Positions 50,726 to 58,845 of a stretch of 64,000 bases of DNA are shown here, in pieces (position 1 is the first letter of the stretch; each line of letters starts with the position of its first letter). The position numbers and the translations under genes are program-made. Under the pieces are notes generated by a model. That model was not told the DNA's origin. It was given only the letters and a program-made list of their open reading frames with translations, and ran no database searches. The stretch is taken from contig JAVJVP010000018.1 in NCBI GenBank assembly GCA_040221095.1, positions 1 through 64,000 on the forward strand. Direction: 5' to 3'. Source of the stretch: UBA1479 sp040221095 (GTDB lineage Bacteria > Pseudomonadota > Alphaproteobacteria > Rhodospirillales > Casp-alpha2).

Positions 50726-51247
50726 ATGGATTTTTTAGCCCTTTCCCTGGCCCTCGCGGTCATCGTTCTGATCCTCGCCGGGACCGTCCGGACGGGCGTT
50801 CCGCCGATGCCGACATCGCCCACCGTCCGGGCCAGCATGTTCGCCCTGATCGGCGGGCTTGAACCGCGCTGTATTCACGAGCTGGGGGCCGGATGGGGCG
50901 GTCTGGCGGTGGCTCTCGCCCGCCGCTACCCCGATGCCAGGGTCGTCGCGACCGAGGTCTCGCCCCTGCCCTGGGCGGTCTGCCGCCTGCGTCAGGTTTT
51001 GTTCGGCCCGGCCAATCTGGAGGTCCGTTTCGGCGACGTGATGAAGACCGATCTCTCGGCGGCCGATCTCGCGGTCTGCTTCCTCTGCCCGCCGGCCATG
51101 GCGAAACTGGCGCCCCGGCTGGAAGATGGCCTGAAGCCCGGCGCGCATGTGCTGTCCAACGCCTTCGCCCTGCCGGGCTGGGTGCCGGTCAGGGAGGCGC
51201 GGGTCGACGACCTGCACCGCTCGGCGGTTTACCTGTACCGAAAATAA
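50726..51247 (+). CDS. Membrane-anchored class I SAM-dependent methyltransferase
   Basis: 173 residues. An N-terminal membrane helix (LALSLALAVIVLILAG) precedes the SAM motif IHELGAGWGGLAVALARRYP and the acidic residue after strand 2 (VVATEVSPLP). FGDVMKTDLSAADLAVCFLC would hold the catalytic region. The substrate is not known; small membrane methyltransferases of this kind are common hypothetical proteins in the class. Ends 1 bp before the convergent peptidase gene. Confidence 0.8.
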   Translation: MDFLALSLALAVIVLILAGTVRTGVPPMPTSPTVRASMFALIGGLEPRCIHELGAGWGGLAVALARRYPDARVVATEVSPLPWAVCRLRQVLFGPANLEVRFGDVMKTDLSAADLAVCFLCPPAMAKLAPRLEDGLKPGAHVLSNAFALPGWVPVREARVDDLHRSAVYLYRK

Positions 51248-51248
51248 G

Positions 51249-53105
51249 TTACTTGCCGAGGGGCGCCGTCGCCCGTTTCAGCCAGGCCCGGGTCTTGGCA
51301 TCGACCAGCGGCGACAGGGCCTTCCTGACCCGCGCGTGATAGGCGTCGAGCCAGGCCCGCTCCCCCGCGTCCAGCAACGCCGGGTCGGTCAGATTACGGT
51401 CGATGGGGGCCAGGGTCAGGGTCTCGAACGCCAGGACATCGCGCTCCGCGCCCCGGGGGGGCTTGGCCTCGGTGACCAGGACCAGGTTCTCGATGCGGAT
51501 GCCGTAGGCGCCGGTCTTGTAATATCCGGGCTCGTTCGAAATCACCATGCCCGGCTCCAGCGAAACCGTGCTGGGGGCCTTGGAAATGCGCTGCGGGCCT
51601 TCGTGTACGGAAAGATAGCTGCCGACGCCGTGGCCCGTGCCGTGGTCGAAATCCAGGCCCTCGGCCCATAGGTACTGGCGAGCGAGCGGGTCCAACTGCG
51701 AGCCCGTGGTGCCCTGGGGAAACCGCGCCCGGGCCAGGGCGATATGGCCCTTGAGAACCAGGGTGAAGCGGGTGCGGGCTTCCTTGGGTGGGGCTTTCGG
51801 GCCGATGGCGACGGTGCGCGTGATGTCCGTGGTGCCGTCCAGGTACTGGGCCCCGGAATCGACCAGATAGACGTCGCCCGGGCGCAGCCGCCGGTCCGAC
51901 GCCGGGGTCGCCTTGTAATGCACGATGGCGCCGTTGGGGCCGCTGCCGGAAATGGTGTCGAAGCTGAGGTCGCGGATCAGGTCGTTTTCCTTGCGGAAGG
52001 CGTAGAGCTGGTCCGAGGCGGCGATCTCGCTGATCCCGCCCTTGGGGGCTTCTGTTTCCAGCCATGCCAGGAACCGGGCGACCGCCGCCCCGTCGCGCAG
52101 ATGGGCGGCGCGGGTGCCGGCGATCTCCGTGTCGTTCTTGCGGGCCTTGGGCAGGATGCACAGGTCCGGACCGCGCTCGACCACGGCGCCGCCGTCGGCC
52201 AGGCGGGCGGCGATCCACATGGGGTCGGCCATGGGGTCGATGCGGACTTTTGCGTGTTTCGTGGCCAGCCGGTCGAGCAGGGGGCCGAGGGCGTCCGGCG
52301 CCTTGACGCGCACGTCCTTGCCGAGATGGCGGCCGAGCCCCGGCGGCACCTTGGCCGGGTCGATGAACCAGTCGACGGTGGCGTCCTTGTGGATCACGGC
52401 GAAGCTGAGGGCGAGCGGCGTACGCGGCACGTCGGTTCCCCGGATGTTCAGCAGCCAGGCGATGGAATCGGGGGCCGCCAGGACCTGGGCGTCCTGGCGT
52501 TCGGATTTCAGCATGGCGGCGACGGCGCGGCGCTTGTCGGCCGAACCCAGTCCCGCGTATTTCAGGGGATGCGTGCGCACGGGGGCGGCGGGGTGGTCCG
52601 GCTGGTCGGTCCAGACGGCGTCGATGGGGTTGCCGTCGACGGGCACCAGCTCGCCGCCGGCCTGCTGGCAGGCTTCGCGGAAACGGGGCACCTGGGCCGG
52701 CGTCAGCAGCCAGGGGTCATATCCCAGCCTGCCGCCCTTGGGCAGGTTGTCGGCGATCCAGTCGACGGCGGGCGCCGAGGTGATGTGGCGCAGGTCGTAC
52801 AGATTCGCATCGACCTGCTGTGCCGCCTGCAGGGTATAGCGGCCATCTGAGAACAGGGCGGCCCGGCGGGTCAGCACCACTGCCATCCCGGCCGAGCCGG
52901 TGAACCCGGTCAGCCAGGCCAGGCGTTCGGCGCGGGGGGCGACGTATTCGCCCTGGTGTTCGTCGCCGCGCGGCACGATGAAGCCGTCGAGGCCGCGTTT
53001 CGCCAATTCGGCGCGCAGCAGCAACAGGCGGGCGGCGGCGGGCGGCGGGGGCGGGGCGGTCCCGGAGGCGCCCGGGCGGGGTTTGGCGGGTGATGATGCG
53101 TCCAT
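51249..53105 (-). CDS. pepP: Aminopeptidase P (Xaa-Pro aminopeptidase, M24B)
   Basis: 618 residues. Two creatinase-like N-terminal domains (LDGFIVPRGDEHQGEYVAPR and RTHPLKYAGLGSADKRRAVA) precede the metallopeptidase domain. There the metal ligands appear as VDSGAQYLDGTTDITRTVAI (D, D), GHGVGSYLSVHEGP (H, H-E) and NEPGYYKTGAYGIRIENLVL (E). It removes N-terminal residues before proline and resembles the long eukaryote-like form. No signal peptide. Alone in its unit. Confidence 0.93.
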   Translation of the reverse strand: MDASSPAKPRPGASGTAPPPPPAAARLLLLRAELAKRGLDGFIVPRGDEHQGEYVAPRAERLAWLTGFTGSAGMAVVLTRRAALFSDGRYTLQAAQQVDANLYDLRHITSAPAVDWIADNLPKGGRLGYDPWLLTPAQVPRFREACQQAGGELVPVDGNPIDAVWTDQPDHPAAPVRTHPLKYAGLGSADKRRAVAAMLKSERQDAQVLAAPDSIAWLLNIRGTDVPRTPLALSFAVIHKDATVDWFIDPAKVPPGLGRHLGKDVRVKAPDALGPLLDRLATKHAKVRIDPMADPMWIAARLADGGAVVERGPDLCILPKARKNDTEIAGTRAAHLRDGAAVARFLAWLETEAPKGGISEIAASDQLYAFRKENDLIRDLSFDTISGSGPNGAIVHYKATPASDRRLRPGDVYLVDSGAQYLDGTTDITRTVAIGPKAPPKEARTRFTLVLKGHIALARARFPQGTTGSQLDPLARQYLWAEGLDFDHGTGHGVGSYLSVHEGPQRISKAPSTVSLEPGMVISNEPGYYKTGAYGIRIENLVLVTEAKPPRGAERDVLAFETLTLAPIDRNLTDPALLDAGERAWLDAYHARVRKALSPLVDAKTRAWLKRATAPLGK

Positions 53106-53324
53106 GTGGACAAGCTAGGAAGCCCCGGCCCGGGTGGCAAGCGGAGACATGCAGGGAGTGGACTTGGCTGTGATATTCCGCACAGTCAGACATGCGTTTA
53201 ATGCAGTGCTGCGGTGCAGCATTTGCGGTTTTCGCATGAGGCTGACAGGCATAGGTTCCGCTCAACACGTCGCCGGCAATGCCCATTTGGGGTCAGCCCA
53301 CGGCATTTATCAGGAGTAACGACC

Positions 53325-53792
53325 ATGGCGCCCTTCAGCCAAACCGATCTGTCCGTTCAGGACCTCATCGAACGAGCCCGTATTTTGCGGGCGCAGGCCT
53401 TCGCGCGCGGTGTCAAGCGGGCGGTTCGGGCCCTCATCCCGGCCCGGACCCAGGCGCCTGCCGCGCCGGTTCAGCAGGACCTTTTCCAGCAGCCGACCCT
53501 GATGCAGGAAGACAGCTATTTCCTGCCGCTGGTCAACGGCGTGCAGTCCCTCATCCAGGGTGTGATCGTCGGCCTGCGCCGCAGCGCCATGCGCCGCCAG
53601 CTGCTGGCCCTCGACGACCGCATGCTGCGTGACATCGGCATCCGCCGCGACGACATTTCCTCCCTCGTCGCCAACGCCTTTGCCGGCACCGACCGGGTGC
53701 CGGGTTCGACCCGCACCGCGGCCGAACTCTACTACCTGGTGCCGGCGGCGCCGCAGTCCACGGCGCGCGGCAACGATCGTCTGGCCGCTTAA
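53325..53792 (+). CDS. DUF1127-containing protein
   Basis: 155 residues from ATG 53325 with CAGGAG upstream. The C-terminal part carries the DUF1127 motif RRQLLALDDRMLRDIGIRRDDI. In other alphaproteobacteria DUF1127 proteins take part in RNA and phosphate-metabolism control. The long N-terminal extension with Gln/Pro (APAAPVQQDLFQQPTLMQED) is less usual. A strong terminator follows. Confidence 0.8.
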   Translation: MAPFSQTDLSVQDLIERARILRAQAFARGVKRAVRALIPARTQAPAAPVQQDLFQQPTLMQEDSYFLPLVNGVQSLIQGVIVGLRRSAMRRQLLALDDRMLRDIGIRRDDISSLVANAFAGTDRVPGSTRTAAELYYLVPAAPQSTARGNDRLAA

Positions 53793-53812
53793 ACCGGCGC
53801 GCATCGAATACG

Positions 53813-53850
53813 AAAAACGGCGGTTCCCCTGGGGGAGCCGCCGTTTTTGT
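53813..53850 (+). terminator. Rho-independent terminator after the DUF1127 gene
   Basis: AAAAACGGCGG (53813-53823) pairs with CCGCCGTTTTT (53838-53848), with an inner TCCCC/GGGGA segment and a T-rich run. It also faces the convergent peroxiredoxin gene and may work for both directions. Confidence 0.92.
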
Positions 53851-53869
53851 TTGTCCGGTCCCGATTGCC

Positions 53870-54529
53870 CTATTTGGGCTGCGGCACGATGCGCAGATAG
53901 GGCTTCAGGGTTTTCCAGCCACCCGGGTATTTCTCCTTGGCCGCCTCGTCCGAGACGGCGGGCACGATGATCACGTCCTCGCCCTGTTTCCAGTTCACCG
54001 GCGTCGCCACCTGATGTTTGGCCGTCAGCTGCAGGGAATCGATGACGCGCAGGATTTCATCGAAATTGCGGCCCGTCGCCATGGGATAGGTCAGGCACAG
54101 CTTGATCTGCTTGTCCGGGCCGATGACGAAGACCGTGCGCACGGTCATGTTGGTCATGGCGGTGCGTTCCTTTGCCCCGCCCGTGGCGTCGGCCGGCAGC
54201 ATGCCGTACAGCTTGGCGATCTTCAGGTCATGGTCGCCGATCATCGGATAGTTGGGCGCCGTGCCCTGTGTTTCCGCGATGTCCTTGGACCAGGCCGCGT
54301 GGTCGTCCACGGAATCGACGCTCAGGCCGATGACCTTCACGCCGCGCGCCTTGAACTCGGGCATCAGCTTGGCCATGTAGCCCAACTCGGTGGTGCAGAC
54401 CGGCGTGAAATCCTTGGGGTGCGAAAAGATGATGCACCAGCCGTCGCCGATCCAATCGTGGAAATTGATGGTGCCTTGCGTGGTTTCCGCCGTGAAGTCC
54501 GGGGCGGTGTCGCCAATGGTCAAACCCAT
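53870..54529 (-). CDS. 1-Cys peroxiredoxin (Prx6 type)
   Basis: 219 residues from ATG 54529, preceded by AGGAGG. The peroxidatic cysteine is C45 in FTPVCTTELG. There is no resolving cysteine downstream, and the C-terminal extension (EDVIIVPAVSDEAAKEKYPG, GWKTLKPYLRIVPQP) is that of the Prx6 group. It reduces peroxides in the cytoplasm using an external thiol. Confidence 0.93.
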   Translation of the reverse strand: MGLTIGDTAPDFTAETTQGTINFHDWIGDGWCIIFSHPKDFTPVCTTELGYMAKLMPEFKARGVKVIGLSVDSVDDHAAWSKDIAETQGTAPNYPMIGDHDLKIAKLYGMLPADATGGAKERTAMTNMTVRTVFVIGPDKQIKLCLTYPMATGRNFDEILRVIDSLQLTAKHQVATPVNWKQGEDVIIVPAVSDEAAKEKYPGGWKTLKPYLRIVPQPK

Positions 54530-54617
54530 GTCGGTCTCCTCCTTCTGACTGTGTTTGTGACGCGTCTGTGGCGGGCGTCTCTCCGTATATGGGGAGACGT
54601 CCGCGCCGATGGAATGC

Positions 54618-54944
54618 CTAGTCGAACAGCGACCGGCTGGATCGCCGGTAGCCGCGGTTTTCCATGCAGGTCGTGAACATCCGGTCGCTTTGGCGCGACA
54701 GGTCATAGCGCGCCATGGCGGCATCGTACTCGCTGCCGATCAGGGGGCCGGTATCGGGTTGCGGCAGGGGCTGGCGTTTCAGGATGCGGTCGGCCTCGCG
54801 GCGGGCCAGGGACCGGCATTCCTGGCGGTCGAAAGCCAATTGGTCCTCGGAGCCGCCGGGCAGGGTCCATTCGGTGACGCTGCACGCCCCCAGGCCCAGC
54901 ACCAGGGCGCCCGCGCAAAGGTATTTCAGGTTCCGTGTCGTCAT
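54618..54944 (-). CDS. Small lipoprotein of unknown function
   Basis: 108 residues. Signal peptide with lipobox (ALVLGLGACS, Cys21) followed by a hydrophilic domain with two further cysteines (RQECRSLARREADR, TTCMENRGYRR) that may pair. It has the appearance of alphaproteobacterial surface lipoproteins with a C-terminal 'C-M-x-x-R-G-Y' signature. Confidence 0.75.
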   Translation of the reverse strand: MTTRNLKYLCAGALVLGLGACSVTEWTLPGGSEDQLAFDRQECRSLARREADRILKRQPLPQPDTGPLIGSEYDAAMARYDLSRQSDRMFTTCMENRGYRRSSRSLFD

Positions 54945-54999
54945 GGTGCCATCCTAGCGCGTTCGCCGCGGGCGATAAACCGGCGCGGTCGGGCGCCGT

Positions 55000-55629
55000 T
55001 CAGCCGCTTTTGGATTCGCTCAGGCAGGCGCGGATGAACGCCTTGATGTCCGGGGCGTCCCATTCGGCGATGCCCTCGACGCGCCCCACCTCCCGCCCCT
55101 GGGCGTCGTAGAGGACCGTCGTCGGCAGGCCGCGCACCTTGTTGGCGCGGGCGAAGGCGCCCTTGGGGTCGAGATGGATCGCCAGGTTCTTGTATCCCTG
55201 CTTGTCGAAGAACGGTTTGACCACGTTCAGGCCGCCGCGGTCCTGGCTGACCGCGATGACCGGAATGCCGTCCTTGGCCAGATCCGCCTTGAGGGCGTCC
55301 AGCTCCGGCATTTCCTTGATGCAGGGGGCGCACCAGGTGGCCCAGAAATTGACCACCACGCCCTTGCCACGGGCCAGTTCGGACAGGGTGACCGGGGCTC
55401 CCCCGGCGGTTTGGAACGGCTCCGTCATGGGCGGGTCCACCGGGTCCGCCGCCTTGAACTTGGCTAAGGCCGGCGGCGGCGCGGGACAGGCGGTCTCCGC
55501 CCCCCTTGCAATGCCGCCGGGAATGATGAAAATCGCCCCACTCAACAGGACGGTGGCGGCCAGGGTCCGCAGGAATGCGGCGGGCCTTGGGGCATTACGG
55601 GTGGTCTGGGTGTTGGTCCGGGTCGCCAT
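55000..55629 (-). CDS. TlpA-like thiol:disulfide oxidoreductase
   Basis: 209 residues. An N-terminal hydrophobic segment (FLRTLAATVLLSGAIFIIPG) acts as signal or anchor, so the domain is periplasmic. The active site is NFWATWCAPCIKEMPEL (C100, C103), and the cis-proline region is RGLPTTVLYDAQGR. It is likely to reduce or exchange disulfides, for instance in cytochrome c maturation. It is divergent from argH, as commonly found in Rhodospirillales. Confidence 0.9.
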   Translation of the reverse strand: MATRTNTQTTRNAPRPAAFLRTLAATVLLSGAIFIIPGGIARGAETACPAPPPALAKFKAADPVDPPMTEPFQTAGGAPVTLSELARGKGVVVNFWATWCAPCIKEMPELDALKADLAKDGIPVIAVSQDRGGLNVVKPFFDKQGYKNLAIHLDPKGAFARANKVRGLPTTVLYDAQGREVGRVEGIAEWDAPDIKAFIRACLSESKSG

Positions 55630-55692
55630 GCGGGTTCACTGTCCGTTTACGTTGATCGTCTACACCATCGCCTTGGACTTAAGGAGATAGCC

Positions 55693-57123
55693 ATGGCGCG
55701 CACTACGGGCAAGTCCGGATCGGGCGGAAACGACGCTTCCGGGGCTTCGGCCATCTGGGGCGGGCGGTTCGACGCCGGTCCCGACGCCATCATGGAGGAA
55801 ATCAACGCCTCCATCGAATTCGACAAGCGGCTTGCCAGCGAAGACATCGCCGGATCGACCGCCCATGTCCGCATGCTGGCCAAGCAGGGCATCGTCACAG
55901 AGGCCGACGCCGACGCCATCGCCGACGGGCTGGCCGCCGTGAAGGCGGAAATCGACGCGGGCGGATTCGAGTTCAAGCGCGCCCTGGAAGACATCCACAT
56001 GAACGTGGAAAGCCGCCTGGCCGCGCTGATCGGCGAACCGGCGGGCCGCCTGCACACGGCGCGGTCGCGCAACGACCAGGTGGCGACGGATTTCAAGCTG
56101 TGGGTGCGGGGCGCCATCGACGCCCTGGACGCGGGCGTCAAGGATCTGCAGGCCGCGCTGATCGACCGCGCCGAGGCCGAGGCCGCGACCATCATGCCCG
56201 GCTTCACCCACCTGCAGGGCGCGCAGCCGGTGACCCTCGGCCATTACCTGCTGGCCTATGTGGAAATGCTGGGCCGCGACCGTAGCCGCCTGGCCGACGG
56301 CCGCAGGCGCCAGAACGAATGCCCCTTGGGTGTTGCGGCCCTGGCCGGCACCTCGTTTCCCATCGACCGCCACATGACGGCGGCGGCACTGGGTTTCGAC
56401 CGGCCGACGGCCAATTCCCTGGATACCGTGTCGGACCGCGACTTCGCGCTGGAATTCCTGTCCACGGCGACGATCCTGGCCGTGCATCTGTCGCGCTTCG
56501 CCGAGGAAATGGTGATCTGGTGCTCGCAACAGTTCGGCTTCGCCCAGTTCACGGATGCCTTTTCGACCGGATCGTCGATCATGCCGCAGAAGCGCAACCC
56601 GGACGCGGCCGAGCTGGTGCGCGCCAAGGTCGGGCGCATCGCGGGCGCGTTCCAGGGCCTGGTCATCGTCATGAAGGGCCTGCCCCTGACCTACGGCAAG
56701 GACATGCAGGAAGACAAGGAAGCCGTGTTCGACGCCGCCGACAACGTGGCCCTGGCCGTGGCCGCCGCGGCGGGCATGGTGCGCGACGTGAAGTTCAACA
56801 AGGAGCGTATGGCCGCCGACGCGTCGCGCGGGTTCGCCACGGCGACGGATCTGGCCGACTGGCTGGTGCGGGTGTTGGGCATGCCGTTCCGCAACGCCCA
56901 TCACGTGACCGGCTCCCTCGTCGCCATGGCCGAAGCCAAGGGCTGCGAGCTTGAAGGGCTCAGCATCGCCGACATGCGCGAAGTGGACCCGGCCATTACC
57001 GAGGACGTATATTCGGTGCTCGGCGTCGAGAACTCCGTGACCAGCCGCACCAGCTATGGCGGCACGGCGCCGGACAACGTGCGCGCCCAGGCCAAGGATG
57101 CGCGCGCGCGGTTCCTGGATTAG
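55693..57123 (+). CDS. argH: Argininosuccinate lyase
   Basis: 476 residues. The superfamily signature is GSSIMPQKRNPDAAELV (flexible loop); FTHLQGAQPVTLGHYLLAY and TARSRNDQVATDFKLW hold further active-site residues. It splits argininosuccinate to arginine and fumarate. An N-terminal tail of about 15 residues (KSGSGGNDASGASAIWG) precedes the fold. It starts the argH-lipoprotein-lysA set. Confidence 0.96.
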   Translation: MARTTGKSGSGGNDASGASAIWGGRFDAGPDAIMEEINASIEFDKRLASEDIAGSTAHVRMLAKQGIVTEADADAIADGLAAVKAEIDAGGFEFKRALEDIHMNVESRLAALIGEPAGRLHTARSRNDQVATDFKLWVRGAIDALDAGVKDLQAALIDRAEAEAATIMPGFTHLQGAQPVTLGHYLLAYVEMLGRDRSRLADGRRRQNECPLGVAALAGTSFPIDRHMTAAALGFDRPTANSLDTVSDRDFALEFLSTATILAVHLSRFAEEMVIWCSQQFGFAQFTDAFSTGSSIMPQKRNPDAAELVRAKVGRIAGAFQGLVIVMKGLPLTYGKDMQEDKEAVFDAADNVALAVAAAAGMVRDVKFNKERMAADASRGFATATDLADWLVRVLGMPFRNAHHVTGSLVAMAEAKGCELEGLSIADMREVDPAITEDVYSVLGVENSVTSRTSYGGTAPDNVRAQAKDARARFLD

Positions 57124-57160
57124 GGTCCGGGGCGCGGGTTTATATTTGGGATCGGATGCG

Positions 57161-57400
57161 ATGACACGCAGACAGCTTCTTTCGACGATTTTTGCCGGCC
57201 TGGCGGTCGCCGGGCTGTCTGCCTGCGGGCGCAAGAACCAGCCCAAACATCCGCCGGGATCGGAATTTCCCCAGGATTATCCCTATTTCCCGCCGGACAA
57301 ACGGGGGCCCGCGCCGGTTCCGCCGGCAGAGGGAGAGGCCGAGCCCGTGGACAGGTCCCAGTTCCTCAAACTGGACCCGATCCAGGACCGCAGCAGATAA
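57161..57400 (+). CDS. Small lipoprotein between argH and lysA
   Basis: 79 residues from ATG 57161. The lipobox lies in AVAGLSACGRK (Cys22). The rest is Pro-rich, hydrophilic and probably unstructured (HPPGSEFPQDYPYFPPDKRG). Such small lipoproteins sit between argH and lysA in many proteobacteria (LptM/YifL-type); in Escherichia coli LptM helps assemble LptD. Role here inferred from context only. Confidence 0.78.
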   Translation: MTRRQLLSTIFAGLAVAGLSACGRKNQPKHPPGSEFPQDYPYFPPDKRGPAPVPPAEGEAEPVDRSQFLKLDPIQDRSR

Positions 57401-57456
57401 CCCGGCCATGCCCGCTCCGTCGGGCCCGCCGCTGAACGAAGACCGGAAACCGACCC

Positions 57457-58722
57457 TTGGACCATTTCACCTACAAAGACGGGCTGTTGTCAGCCGAAGA
57501 CGTAAGCCTTGCCGACCTGGCGGATCAGGTCGGCACGCCGTTTTATTGCTATTCGCGGGCGACGCTGGAACGCCACTTCCGGGTGTTCGACGACGCCCTT
57601 GCGGGCCTCGACCACACCATCTGTTACGCGGTCAAGGCCAACGGCAACGTCGCCGTGATCAAGACCCTGGCGCAGCTTGGCGCCGGGGCCGACGTGGTGT
57701 CGGGCGGCGAGCTGATACGCGCCCTTGCGGCGGGCGTGCCGGCATCGAAGATCGTGTTTTCCGGCGTCGGCAAGACCCAGGCGGAAATGGCCCAGGCGCT
57801 GGACGCCGGGCTTTACCAGATGAACGTGGAGTCCGAGCCCGAACTGGTCGCCTTGTCCGAGGTCGCGGCGGCCAAGGGCATGACCGCCCATGTGGCGATC
57901 CGCATCAATCCGGACGTCGACGCCAAGACCCACGCCAAGATCACCACGGGCCGGGCGGAAAACAAGTTCGGCATCGACTGGGACCGGGCGCCGGACGTCT
58001 ACGCCAAGGCGCGCGACCTGCCGGGCATCGACGCGGCCGGCATTGCGGTCCACATCGGCTCGCAGCTGCTTGACCTGGAACCCTACCGCCGCGCCTACGA
58101 GCGGGTGCGCGACGTGGTTCTCGACCTGCGCGCCCAGGGCCACGACATCCGCCGGCTCGACCTGGGCGGCGGGCTCGGCATTCCCTACAACGACGAACAG
58201 GCGCCGCCGCCCGCTGATTACGGGGCGATGGTCAAGGAGGTCGTCGGGCCGCTCGGCTGTCATGTCACGTTCGAGCCGGGACGCCTGATCGCGGGCAACG
58301 CGGGCGTGCTGGTGACCCGCGTGCTCTATGCCAAGGACGGCTCCACCCGCCGCTTCGTCATCGTCGACGCGGCCATGAACGATTTGATCCGCCCGGCCCT
58401 CTACGACGCCTATCACGCCATCGTGCCGGTGACCGAGCCGGCGGCAGGGGCCGAACGCCACCCTGTCGATGTCGTTGGACCTGTCTGCGAAACCGGTGAT
58501 ACATTTGCGGTGCAACGCCATCTTCCCGCCGTAAAGCCGGGGGATCTTCTGGCGATCAGGTCCGCGGGTGCCTATGGGGCCGTCATGGCCTCGACCTACA
58601 ACGGCCGGCCCCTGGTGCCCGAGGTTCTGGTATCGGGCGGCGACCATGCCGTGGTCCGCCGCCGTGTCGAAGCCGAGGAATTCATGGCCTTCGACGCGCT
58701 GCCGCCCTGGCTGGTGGACTGA
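57457..58722 (+). CDS. lysA: Diaminopimelate decarboxylase
   Basis: 421 residues of the fold-III PLP family. The PLP lysine is K60 in ICYAVKANGNVAVI. HIGSQL, LDLGGGLGIPYNDEQ, FEPGRLIAGNAG and GPVCETGDTFA are the typical motifs. It makes lysine from meso-diaminopimelate. It starts at TTG 57457. Ends in a small hairpin (GAACGCC/GGCGTTC, 58721-58742) without a T run. Confidence 0.95.
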   Translation: MDHFTYKDGLLSAEDVSLADLADQVGTPFYCYSRATLERHFRVFDDALAGLDHTICYAVKANGNVAVIKTLAQLGAGADVVSGGELIRALAAGVPASKIVFSGVGKTQAEMAQALDAGLYQMNVESEPELVALSEVAAAKGMTAHVAIRINPDVDAKTHAKITTGRAENKFGIDWDRAPDVYAKARDLPGIDAAGIAVHIGSQLLDLEPYRRAYERVRDVVLDLRAQGHDIRRLDLGGGLGIPYNDEQAPPPADYGAMVKEVVGPLGCHVTFEPGRLIAGNAGVLVTRVLYAKDGSTRRFVIVDAAMNDLIRPALYDAYHAIVPVTEPAAGAERHPVDVVGPVCETGDTFAVQRHLPAVKPGDLLAIRSAGAYGAVMASTYNGRPLVPEVLVSGGDHAVVRRRVEAEEFMAFDALPPWLVD

Positions 58723-58845
58723 ACGCCGGATTTCAGGCGTTCCTGGTTCTCCGGCATATGGCGGAATACGGGTTGCGGGGTGCCTTGGGCGGCCCCACCT
58801 GTTTCAGGTGAACCTGCCCGACGTTGGGTGAAAGGAACCCGCCGC